A stretch of 6,382 bases of DNA from JBAUHN01 sp049680295. Lineage in GTDB: Bacteria; Pseudomonadota; Alphaproteobacteria; Rhodobacterales; Rhodobacteraceae. The notes beneath the pieces were generated by a model that was not told the origin of the DNA, ran no database searches, and was given only the letters and a program-made list of their open reading frames with translations. A program made the translations under genes and the position numbers. Each line of letters opens with the position of its first letter. Within the stretch, counting starts at the first letter, position 1. Positions 1 to 6,211 of the stretch are shown one piece after another. The stretch covers positions 1-6,382 of the forward strand of contig JBAUHN010000360.1 of assembly GCA_049680295.1 (NCBI GenBank), read 5' to 3'.

Positions 1-1
1 G

Positions 2-1012
2 AGATACACAGATGCGCTCACCCTGATGCCCGCAATTTCGGTGTTTGCCTATTGGCTTGGCGGCGACTTTGCGCTGATAATTGCTGTGCTGGCATTCCCC
101 ATACTTCCCTTATCGGGGGTCTTTGCACGGGATGACCGACGACCTGGCCCCTCAACACTAAGGACCCGCCAGTGCAGCGTCGGGCCGCAGGTAACGCGAC
201 CCCGCACCAATCTGCGCCACGACATAAAAAACGCTGTCGCACGTGGCGACATTGAACTGCGCTACGAACCACAGGTTTCCACGGACACAGGTCAGGTCAT
301 TGGGCTTTCTGCTAACCCTTGTTTGCGACACGCAACGCAGGGGGAAATCTCGGCTGCCCGTATTTACGATGCGACGGCAGGCGATGAACTCAAGGAACAA
401 TTGTCCGCAAACGTGATACACGGCGCGTTTACCGCCCTGAAGTCTTGGGATGCGGCCGGCCTGCATATTCCGCTGATTACATTAAGGTTTTCTGCCGCAC
501 GTATGGCAGACAGATATCTTGCCGACAAAGTCAAATGGGAACTCGTTCGCTTTGATCTGGATCCAAGGCGTTTGGTGATCGAGGTTGATGATTTCGCAGC
601 GCTGGACCCAACCGATGAATTTATCAAAAACAACTGTCGTAGATTGGCGGACTTAGGCTGCTGTATAGATTTTCGCATCACCGACCACAACCGAGCATCA
701 ATGCAGGTGCTTCGGCGGTACTTTGTCCACCGGATCGTTTTTTCACAATCAAACCTGGGTCAGGGCCGGGATGCCGCACAGCATCATTCGCTAAGCGCGA
801 TTTTAGTCCTGGCCGACGCCGCGGGGGTTAAAACGCTGGCGACCGGCGTAAAGAATGCAGGCCAGCACGCTTTGCTGGCACAACTGGGGTGCCAGCACGT
901 ACAAGGGCATGGAATATCAGCACCCTTATCTTTCGATCAAACAATCCAATGGATGTCCGCACATAAAGCCAAACTGTGCGATATGCCGGTGATCATTGCC
1001 CGCAATCCATGA
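2..1012 (+). CDS. Degenerate EAL-domain membrane protein (5' partial)
   Basis: Canonical EAL domains hydrolyse the second messenger cyclic di-GMP; this one probably cannot. The frame is open to the left edge, and the residues before the first ATG (position 26) continue naturally into a hydrophobic segment, so the true start probably lies upstream. Counting from that ATG, residues 6-34 are membrane-like, 35-72 are a basic linker, and 73-312 follow the EAL fold (ELRYEPQ at 77-83, LGC-HVQGHGISAPL at 287-301). Aligned by eye, the Glu of EAL is Ser95, the Asn before SA is Arg154, the DD pair is Arg217-Ile218, the Lys of KID is Val238 and the Glu of AEGVET is Thr273; only Glu186 and a conservative Asp189 remain. 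Relatives in this group often carry a GGDEF domain between membrane and EAL parts; none is visible here. Sampled stretches are GC-poor (27/60 at 481-540, 26/60 at 901-960). It may be a c-di-GMP-binding or protein-interaction pseudoenzyme, or a gene in decay without stops. Confidence 0.8.
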   Translation, partial: RYTDALTLMPAISVFAYWLGGDFALIIAVLAFPILPLSGVFARDDRRPGPSTLRTRQCSVGPQVTRPRTNLRHDIKNAVARGDIELRYEPQVSTDTGQVIGLSANPCLRHATQGEISAARIYDATAGDELKEQLSANVIHGAFTALKSWDAAGLHIPLITLRFSAARMADRYLADKVKWELVRFDLDPRRLVIEVDDFAALDPTDEFIKNNCRRLADLGCCIDFRITDHNRASMQVLRRYFVHRIVFSQSNLGQGRDAAQHHSLSAILVLADAAGVKTLATGVKNAGQHALLAQLGCQHVQGHGISAPLSFDQTIQWMSAHKAKLCDMPVIIARNP

Positions 1013-1116
1013 CCGTCAGCGCGCCAGCACATCAAAGGGTTGCCCACCCGTTGCCCGCCAGTTTTCAGCGTTCGGCAGATTGATTGCCTGAAATCCCCTT
1101 AAAAACCCGAATCCGC

Positions 1117-1145
1117 TTGACCTTTGGGGCCGCACTCTGTTGAAC
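1117..1145 (+). promoter_or_regulatory. Weak candidate promoter upstream of yidC
   Basis: TTGACC at 1117-1122, preceded by C to give the CTTGAC form common in alphaproteobacterial -35 boxes, is followed after 17 bases by TTGAAC, a poor -10 match. It lies about 40 bases before the yidC start and after the EAL gene has ended, so it could drive yidC and the two coupled genes behind it. The -10 is weak, and transcription from further upstream is equally possible. Confidence 0.28.
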
Positions 1146-1181
1146 CCGGCACTGATATCAACACATCAGGTGGCAGTCCCA

Positions 1182-3038
1182 ATGGACGATCAAAACAAGA
1201 ACCTCATTCTTGCAACAGCACTCAGCTTCATTGTGATTCTAGTATGGTTTGTGCTTTTCCCGCCACCAGAGCCCACGTTACCCACGGATGCGACCCCGCA
1301 AACCCAAACCGAAGGCGCGGATGGCACCGTTCTTGTCCCCGCTGCCCCGGCTGATGAGGCAACCCCCGGCGTGGTGATATCTGAGCCGCAATCGCGCAGC
1401 GAAACGCTGGCCAACGCGCCACGGGTGACGATCTCATCCGACAGCCTCAGCGGGTCGATTTCATTGATTGGTGGGCGCATTGATGACCTGAAATTGAACA
1501 ACTACCGTGTCACGCAAGATGCGGGCGCAGAAACGGTAACCATGCTATCGCCAGAAGGTACCGAGGATGCCTATTACGCTCTTTATGGGTGGGCACCCGG
1601 CGCAAGTATGGACCCCGCGACAGTCCCCGGCGTCGACACCGAATGGGCGGTGACATCGGGTGGCGATCTTGGCGTGGACAGCCCCGTCACCCTGTCGTGG
1701 GATAACGGCGTCGGTCAGGTTTTTACCCGGACGATTGCAGTAGATGAAGCGTTCATGTTTACCGTCACCCAATCGGTGACCAACACCGCCGCCGAAGCGG
1801 TCAACCTTGCGCCCTACGGGATGATCGCCCAACACGGCGAACCCCAGGACCTAAAGAACTTTTTCATCCTGCACGAAGGTGCTGTGACAATGGCGAATGG
1901 TGAATTGACCGAAACGGATTGGTCCGATATTCCCGATGCCGACGTAAACCCAAAATGGGGCCGCCCCGCGATCGTCAAAGAAGACGTGGCCGAAGGCTGG
2001 ATCGGCTTTACCGACCACTATTGGCAAACCGTCCTGATCCCGGCCATTGACCAGAAATTTGACCAGGCCTTCACCTATGACGCGCGTACCGACATCTACC
2101 GTGCCTTTGCGCGGCTTCCGTCCCAATCGGTGGCTCCGGGTGCCACGATAGCGGTCACCACCCAACTTTTTGCTGGCGCGAAAGAATGGGAAACCCTGCG
2201 TGAATATCAGTCGGCGGGTGTTGTAAAGTTTATCGACAGCATCGACTGGGGATGGTTCTTTTTCCTGACCAAGCCAATCTTTTGGCTGCTGCACAACCTC
2301 AACCAGATCATCGGCAATATGGGCATTTCGATCATCAGCCTGACCCTGATCATCAAGGCACTGCTGTTCCCGCTGGCGTATAAATCCTATGTCTCAATGG
2401 CCAAGATGAAAGAATTGCAGCCGCAGATGGAAAAGCTGAAGGCGGACGCAGGTGACGACAAGCAAAAGCTGCAGCAAGGCATGATGGCGCTTTATAAAAA
2501 GGAAAAGGTCAATCCGGCCGCCGGGTGTTTGCCGATCCTTATGCAAATCCCGATCTTCTTTTCACTCTATAAGGTGATTTTCGTCACCATCGAATTGCGT
2601 CAGGCCCCATTCTTTGGTCCCTTCCAGGACCTCAGCGCGCCCGATCCGACATCCATATTTAACGTCTTTGGTCTGCTGCCGTTCTCGCCCCCCGAGGCGG
2701 GCACCATCATGGCATTGATCTTTATCGGCATCCTGCCGCTGCTCTTGGGGATTTCGATGTGGCTGCAGCAAAAGCTGAACCCGGCCCCGACAGACCCCAC
2801 GCAGCAAATGATCTTTGCCTGGATGCCCTGGGTCTTCATGTTCATGCTTGGCAGTTTTGCCAGCGGGCTGGTGGTCTACTGGATTGCAAACAACACGATC
2901 ACCTTTACACAGCAATACCTGATCATGCGCAGCCAAGGCTACAAACCGGACGTTTTTGGTAACATCAAAGGCGGTTTCAGACGCAAGGTCACGCCTGCTG
3001 CCAACGACACCAAGGCGCCCCCTAAAGGCAAGAAGTGA
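1182..3038 (+). CDS. yidC: Membrane protein insertase YidC
   Basis: YidC inserts and folds inner-membrane proteins, alone or with the Sec translocon. The predicted protein has 618 residues, normal for a Gram-negative YidC. An N-terminal membrane helix (about residues 7-27) is followed by a Pro/Ala/Thr-rich linker (28-65), a large periplasmic beta domain (to about 350) and the conserved insertase core with helices near 359-400, 449-470, 508-530 and 546-580. The cytoplasmic loop between the first two core helices carries MAKMKELQPQ and the MMALYKKEKVNP stretch. The groove residue that is Arg in Escherichia coli is Lys392 here, which I recall as usual in alphaproteobacteria. The tail is basic, ending PPKGKK, fitting ribosome contact. 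I chose ATG 1182 rather than an in-frame TTG at 1140 because MDDQNKNL is the typical family start and AGGTGG (1168-1173) lies 8 bases before it. The stop overlaps the next start by one base. Confidence 0.97.
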   Translation: MDDQNKNLILATALSFIVILVWFVLFPPPEPTLPTDATPQTQTEGADGTVLVPAAPADEATPGVVISEPQSRSETLANAPRVTISSDSLSGSISLIGGRIDDLKLNNYRVTQDAGAETVTMLSPEGTEDAYYALYGWAPGASMDPATVPGVDTEWAVTSGGDLGVDSPVTLSWDNGVGQVFTRTIAVDEAFMFTVTQSVTNTAAEAVNLAPYGMIAQHGEPQDLKNFFILHEGAVTMANGELTETDWSDIPDADVNPKWGRPAIVKEDVAEGWIGFTDHYWQTVLIPAIDQKFDQAFTYDARTDIYRAFARLPSQSVAPGATIAVTTQLFAGAKEWETLREYQSAGVVKFIDSIDWGWFFFLTKPIFWLLHNLNQIIGNMGISIISLTLIIKALLFPLAYKSYVSMAKMKELQPQMEKLKADAGDDKQKLQQGMMALYKKEKVNPAAGCLPILMQIPIFFSLYKVIFVTIELRQAPFFGPFQDLSAPDPTSIFNVFGLLPFSPPEAGTIMALIFIGILPLLLGISMWLQQKLNPAPTDPTQQMIFAWMPWVFMFMLGSFASGLVVYWIANNTITFTQQYLIMRSQGYKPDVFGNIKGGFRRKVTPAANDTKAPPKGKK

Positions 3039-3781
3039 TGCAGGTCACTGCGCTCTATCGGCACCCGCTGAAAAGCCACGGGCGCGAGGCGTTGGGCGAG
3101 GTAGTCTTGCACGCGGGTCAGGCGATGCCGATGGACCGGCACTGGGCAGTGGCCCATGAGGCGTCCAAGGCGGATGGCCGCGCTTGGGCGCCCTGCGCCA
3201 ACTTCAGCCGAGGCTCCAAAGCGCCGCAGCTGATGGCCATCAATGCGACCTTCGACGCGGCCAGCGGCAGGCTGACGCTTTGCCACCCGGATCGCGCTGA
3301 TCTGACCTTTGACCCTGACGATGAGGAGGCGGCATTCCTTGAATGGGTGCGGCCCTTGGTGCCACAGGATCGCGCCCTGCCCGCCCGTATTCTGCGGCTG
3401 CCTGCGCGCGGGTTCACCGACACTGACTACGCCTCGGTTTCGCTATGCAATACCGCGTCCCATGATGCGGTTTCATCACAGGCAGGGTGCGATCTGTCGC
3501 CTTTGCGGTGGCGGGGCAACATCTGGTTCGATGGGGCAAGCGCTTGGATGGAAAACAACTGGGTTGGCCAAAAGATCCAATTGGGTGAGGCAATCCTCAG
3601 CGTCAAGGAACCGACAGTGCGCTGTCTTGCCACCACCGCCAATCCGGAAACCGGCCTGCGCGATGTGGATACGCTCGCTATTCTCAACGGCACCTGGGAT
3701 CATCAGTATTTTGGGGTCTACGCGCAAGTGGTGAAGGGCGGCAAGGTCACCCTTGGCGACGCTTTGGAGATACTGGAATGA
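3038..3781 (+). CDS. MOSC domain-containing protein
   Basis: This 247-residue protein has an N-terminal beta-barrel MOSC_N-like part (about 1-105, starting MQVTALYRHPLKS) and a C-terminal MOSC domain (about 110-247). MOSC proteins carry molybdenum cofactor or handle sulfur; relatives include YcbX and the eukaryotic amidoxime-reducing proteins. The key Cys is Cys196, in the motif RCLATTANPETG followed by D, which is the conserved ligand region for the cofactor. No ferredoxin domain is fused to it, unlike YcbX, so it would need separate redox partners. The ATG shares its A with the yidC stop (TGATG) and AAAGG at 3024-3028 lies 9 bases before it, so translation is probably coupled to yidC. A GTG one codon upstream is a less likely start. 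Its physiological substrate is unknown, and placement with yidC and engB gives no clear hint. Confidence 0.88.
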   Translation: MQVTALYRHPLKSHGREALGEVVLHAGQAMPMDRHWAVAHEASKADGRAWAPCANFSRGSKAPQLMAINATFDAASGRLTLCHPDRADLTFDPDDEEAAFLEWVRPLVPQDRALPARILRLPARGFTDTDYASVSLCNTASHDAVSSQAGCDLSPLRWRGNIWFDGASAWMENNWVGQKIQLGEAILSVKEPTVRCLATTANPETGLRDVDTLAILNGTWDHQYFGVYAQVVKGGKVTLGDALEILE

Positions 3782-4428
3782 AGATGCCCTTCCCCATCGC
3801 CGAAGAACCCGATGCGCAAACGCTTGAACATGGGCGTCTGCTGTTCGCTGGCGAAACGGACTTCGTCAAGGGCGTCGTGGCCATGTCCGGCCTGCCAGAA
3901 GCTGACCGGCTTGAGGTTTGTTTTGCCGGGCGTTCCAACGTGGGCAAGTCGACACTGATCAACGCGGTGACAGGCCGCAAAGGGCTTGCGCGGGCGTCAA
4001 ACACGCCGGGCCGCACGCAGGAAATCAACTTTTTCACTGCCGGAGACGCGCTTTATCTCGTCGATCTGCCGGGGTACGGCTATGCAAATGCCCCTTTGGC
4101 AGTGGTCGAGAAATGGCAAAGACTGCTAAAGCAATATCTGTCGGGGCGCCAAACTTTGCGCCGGGCGTTTGTGCTGATCGACGCACGCCACGGCGTCAAA
4201 CCCGTCGATGACGAGATTATGAGCCTGCTGGACAGCGCTGCGGTGACGTTTCAATGCGTGTTGACCAAGACAGATAAGGTTAAGGAAAAAGATCGCGACC
4301 GGATATTGGATCAGGTGCGGGGCGCGTTGTCAAAACACCCCGCTGCCTTTCCCGAAATGATCGTAACTTCCAGCGAAAAAGGCTGGGGCATTCCGACATT
4401 GCGCGCGACAATCGCCACACTTGAATAG
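3778..4428 (+). CDS. engB: Ribosome biogenesis GTP-binding protein EngB (YihA/YsxC)
   Basis: EngB is a GTPase needed for late assembly of the large ribosomal subunit and is usually essential; an older annotation calls it a cell-division GTPase. The 216-residue protein has every G motif: G1 GRSNVGKS at 51-58, the G2 Thr in the TPGRTQE segment of switch I, G3 DLPGYG at 96-101, G4 TKTD at 163-166 and the G5-like SSEKGWG from 198. Length and motif spacing match the family. The start ATG overlaps the stop of the MOSC gene by four bases (ATGA) and GGAG at 3766-3769 lies 8 bases upstream, a good ribosome-binding site; ATG 3784, two codons later, is less well placed. It is the last gene of the coupled yidC - MOSC - engB unit. 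Confidence 0.97.
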   Translation: MKMPFPIAEEPDAQTLEHGRLLFAGETDFVKGVVAMSGLPEADRLEVCFAGRSNVGKSTLINAVTGRKGLARASNTPGRTQEINFFTAGDALYLVDLPGYGYANAPLAVVEKWQRLLKQYLSGRQTLRRAFVLIDARHGVKPVDDEIMSLLDSAAVTFQCVLTKTDKVKEKDRDRILDQVRGALSKHPAAFPEMIVTSSEKGWGIPTLRATIATLE

Positions 4429-4446
4429 CCCGGCACGCCTAACCCC

Positions 4447-4475
4447 TTGCGCGATGGCCTGCCATTTCCCATAAC
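4447..4475 (+). promoter_or_regulatory. Candidate promoter for argB
   Basis: TTGCGC at 4447-4452 and CATAAC at 4470-4475 are separated by 17 bases, a plausible sigma-70 type promoter in the 68-base gap after engB. A start of transcription about 7 bases past the -10 would fall near 4482. This is only 3 bases before ATG 4485 and about 15 before ATG 4497. No Shine-Dalgarno sequence is evident before either codon. Box matches are partial and readthrough from engB is also possible. Confidence 0.38.
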
Positions 4476-4490
4476 CTGTGCAGAATGGGT

Positions 4491-4516
4491 CAAGATATGA
4501 AAACGCAAGATATGAA
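4491..4516 (+). repeat. Short tandem duplication at the argB start
   Basis: CAAGATATGAA occurs at 4491-4501 and again at 4506-4516, a 15-base period that preserves the frame. It encodes the related peptides QDMKT and QDMNR and produces two of the three candidate start codons. It may be a small in-frame duplication or chance similarity. Confidence 0.55.
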
Positions 4517-5360
4517 CCGCGACTGGATCGCCACCGCACGCACATTAAACCAGGCGCTCCCTTATTTGCAGCGCTACGCAGGCGCCACAGTGGTTATCAA
4601 ACTTGGTGGTCACGCGATGGGCAGTGACGAAGCGATGGATGAATTCGCCCGCGATGTCGTGCTGATGCGGCAGGTCGGTGTGAACCCGGTCGTCGTGCAT
4701 GGCGGCGGTCCGATGATCAACGCAATGCTTGAGCGTTTGGATATTCGGTCCGAGTTTGTCGCCGGAAAGCGCGTGACCGATGCCGCAACCGTTGAAGTCG
4801 TCGAAATGGTCCTTAGCGGGTTGGTCAACAAACGTATCGTGCAGGCCATTAACGCGCAAGGCGGCCGCGCTGTCGGAATCTCAGGCAAAGACGCCAATCT
4901 TATCGTTTGCAATCAGACGGATGCGGCATTGGGATTTGTTGGCACGCCCTCTAAAGTCGATCCGCAACTGCTGCGTGATCTGGCCGAGAAAAACATCATT
5001 CCGGTCATCGCGCCCTTGGGTAGCGGCCCTGCTGGCGAGACGTTCAACATCAACGGCGACACCGCCGCCGGCGCCATTGCGGCCGCACTCAAGGCGGATC
5101 GGCTGTTGTTGCTGACGGATGTTGCAGGGGTCAAAAACGGCGATGGTCAGGTTTTGACTGAACTGACGGCTGGTCAAATTCGCGCCATGACCAATGATGG
5201 CACAATTGCCGGTGGCATGATCCCAAAGACCGAAACGGCGCTTGCGGCCATCGACGGCGGTGTGCGGGCTGCGGTCATTCTGGACGGCCGCGCACCCAAT
5301 GCATGCCTGTTGGAACTGTTCACCGAACATGGCGCGGGCAGCATTATTCGCGCTGACTGA
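4497..5360 (+). CDS. argB: Acetylglutamate kinase (ArgB)
   Basis: ArgB phosphorylates N-acetyl-L-glutamate with ATP, the second step of arginine biosynthesis in the cytoplasm. The 287-residue protein shows the amino-acid kinase fold: Lys35 in VVIKLGGH, the glycine loop HGGGP at 68-72, the GKRVTD segment, NINGDTAAGA near 190, and Lys244 in MIPKTE, the C-terminal phosphate-binding Lys. The roughly 25-residue N-terminal helix ahead of the kinase core, including PYLQRY, is the hallmark of the hexameric, arginine-inhibited enzymes, so feedback control by arginine is likely (inference from family knowledge). Three in-frame ATG codons compete: 4485, 4497 and 4512. I prefer 4497 because relatives begin with a short lead before MNRDW; 4485 would add four residues and could be a leaderless start given the promoter-like boxes. 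Nothing else is unusual. Confidence 0.96.
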   Translation: MKTQDMNRDWIATARTLNQALPYLQRYAGATVVIKLGGHAMGSDEAMDEFARDVVLMRQVGVNPVVVHGGGPMINAMLERLDIRSEFVAGKRVTDAATVEVVEMVLSGLVNKRIVQAINAQGGRAVGISGKDANLIVCNQTDAALGFVGTPSKVDPQLLRDLAEKNIIPVIAPLGSGPAGETFNINGDTAAGAIAAALKADRLLLLTDVAGVKNGDGQVLTELTAGQIRAMTNDGTIAGGMIPKTETALAAIDGGVRAAVILDGRAPNACLLELFTEHGAGSIIRAD

Positions 5361-5372
5361 CGCAGATGTGTC

Positions 5373-5382
5373 GCCACGTGGC
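5373..5382. repeat. 10-bp perfect palindrome in front of the desaturase gene
   Basis: GCCACGTGGC is perfectly self-complementary and sits about 20 bases upstream of the TATAGT box, over the expected -35 region. It is partly enclosed by a second inverted repeat, GACGCA (5359-5364) and TGCGTC (5384-5389), which also spans the end of argB. It could be an operator for a dimeric regulator or the core of a hairpin; no T-run follows, so it does not look like a standard intrinsic terminator. Confidence 0.35.
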
Positions 5383-5408
5383 TTGCGTCGCTGAATTCTC
5401 TGTATAGT
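5380..5408 (+). promoter_or_regulatory. Candidate promoter for the desaturase-family gene
   Basis: TATAGT at 5403-5408 is a good -10 box. The -35 is poor: GGCTTG lies at the ideal 17-base spacing (5380-5385), while the better TTGCGT (5383-5388) is only 14 bases away. The expected transcription start falls at about 5415-5417, directly on the ATG at 5417, and no Shine-Dalgarno sequence precedes that ATG. This geometry fits a leaderless mRNA. Confidence 0.4.
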
Positions 5409-5416
5409 TTCGCGAT

Positions 5417-6211
5417 ATGGAAAACGAAGCCACCATCCGCCTTGCTATTTTTCTGGGCCTGTTTGCGATCTTCGCAATGCTGGAGACCCTTGCGCCTCGC
5501 CGTGTACGCCGCCAGCCGCGTCTGCACCGTTGGGCGACGAATTGGGGCATAACCGTCCTGAACGCTGTGGCGCTGCGCGCCTTGGCGATTGGCCTGCCAT
5601 TCCTGGCCGTGGGGGCCGCGATAGATGCTGGGGTGCAAGGTTGGGGTATCTTGAATCTGGTCGGATTGCCCGCATGGTTCGAGATCGTCTTAGCCATCCT
5701 GATCCTTGATCTGGCAATCTGGGCGCAACATCTGGTCACCCACAAAATACCTTTACTGTGGCGTCTGCACCAGGTTCACCACGCCGATGTCGATATTGAT
5801 GTGACCACGGCAATCCGTTTCCACCCCGTGGAAATTGCCTTGTCGATGGTGCTGAAAATCGGGCTGGTTTATTTGCTTGGTCCCAGCGCAATTGCCGTCA
5901 TTTTATTCGAAATCATGCTGAACGGTACCGCGATGTTCAACCATGCCAATATCCGCCTGCCACTTTGGCTGGACAAGATCGTCCGCCGGGTTCTGGTGAC
6001 GCCGGACATGCATCGCGTCCATCATTCTGTGCACCGCTCGGAACATGACAGCAACTATGGCTTTGCCCTGTCGATCTGGGATCAGATGTTTGGCACCTAT
6101 ATCGCGCAGCCTAAGGCAGGACACGATGCCATGGACATTGGCCTGCAATGGCAGGACGCGCGCCCCAGCCGCCTGATCTGGTCGCTGTCACTGCCCTTCA
6201 GACGCAAATGA
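5417..6211 (+). CDS. Sterol desaturase / fatty acid hydroxylase family protein
   Basis: This is a 264-residue integral membrane protein of the FA_hydroxylase superfamily, whose members use a histidine-bound di-iron centre and oxygen to hydroxylate or desaturate lipids. Hydrophobic segments lie near residues 7-24, 46-72, 84-105 and 140-172. The histidine clusters are all present: HLVTH (His105, His109), HQVHH (His118, His121, His122), an isolated His176 in NHANIRLP, HRVHH (His199, His202, His203) and His210 before DSNYGF. Their spacing is that of a complete, active enzyme. The substrate cannot be told from sequence; bacterial relatives act on carotenoids, hopanoids, alkylglycerols or fatty acids, or are uncharacterised. 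The ATG at 5417 is the first in frame and has no ribosome-binding site. The stop codon overlaps the next gene by four bases (ATGA), so the two are probably co-translated, and that neighbour looks like an iron-sulfur protein that might supply electrons. Confidence 0.9.
   Translation: MENEATIRLAIFLGLFAIFAMLETLAPRRVRRQPRLHRWATNWGITVLNAVALRALAIGLPFLAVGAAIDAGVQGWGILNLVGLPAWFEIVLAILILDLAIWAQHLVTHKIPLLWRLHQVHHADVDIDVTTAIRFHPVEIALSMVLKIGLVYLLGPSAIAVILFEIMLNGTAMFNHANIRLPLWLDKIVRRVLVTPDMHRVHHSVHRSEHDSNYGFALSIWDQMFGTYIAQPKAGHDAMDIGLQWQDARPSRLIWSLSLPFRRK

Noticed and set aside
1036..1048. GGGT-TGCCC-ACCC mini hairpin after the EAL gene
   Set aside because: A 4-base stem without a T-run is too weak to call a terminator.
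1140..1181. In-frame TTG at 1140 as the yidC start
   Set aside because: ATG 1182 gives the typical MDDQNKNL family start and has AGGTGG 8 bases upstream; the extra 14 residues do not look like a YidC N-terminus.
2355..2357. Lys392 in place of the conserved groove Arg of YidC
   Set aside because: Looks like a missing key residue compared with E. coli, but Lys at this place is, as far as I recall, normal in alphaproteobacteria and keeps the positive charge.
2562..2936. Long open frames on the minus strand inside yidC and in argB (for example 4881-5330)
   Set aside because: They lie opposite well-conserved genes, have no recognisable motifs, and are expected in GC-rich coding DNA.
5359..5389. 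Inverted repeat after argB as an intrinsic terminator
   Set aside because: The arms are only 6 bases with a 19-base loop and no T-run follows, so it does not meet the usual pattern.
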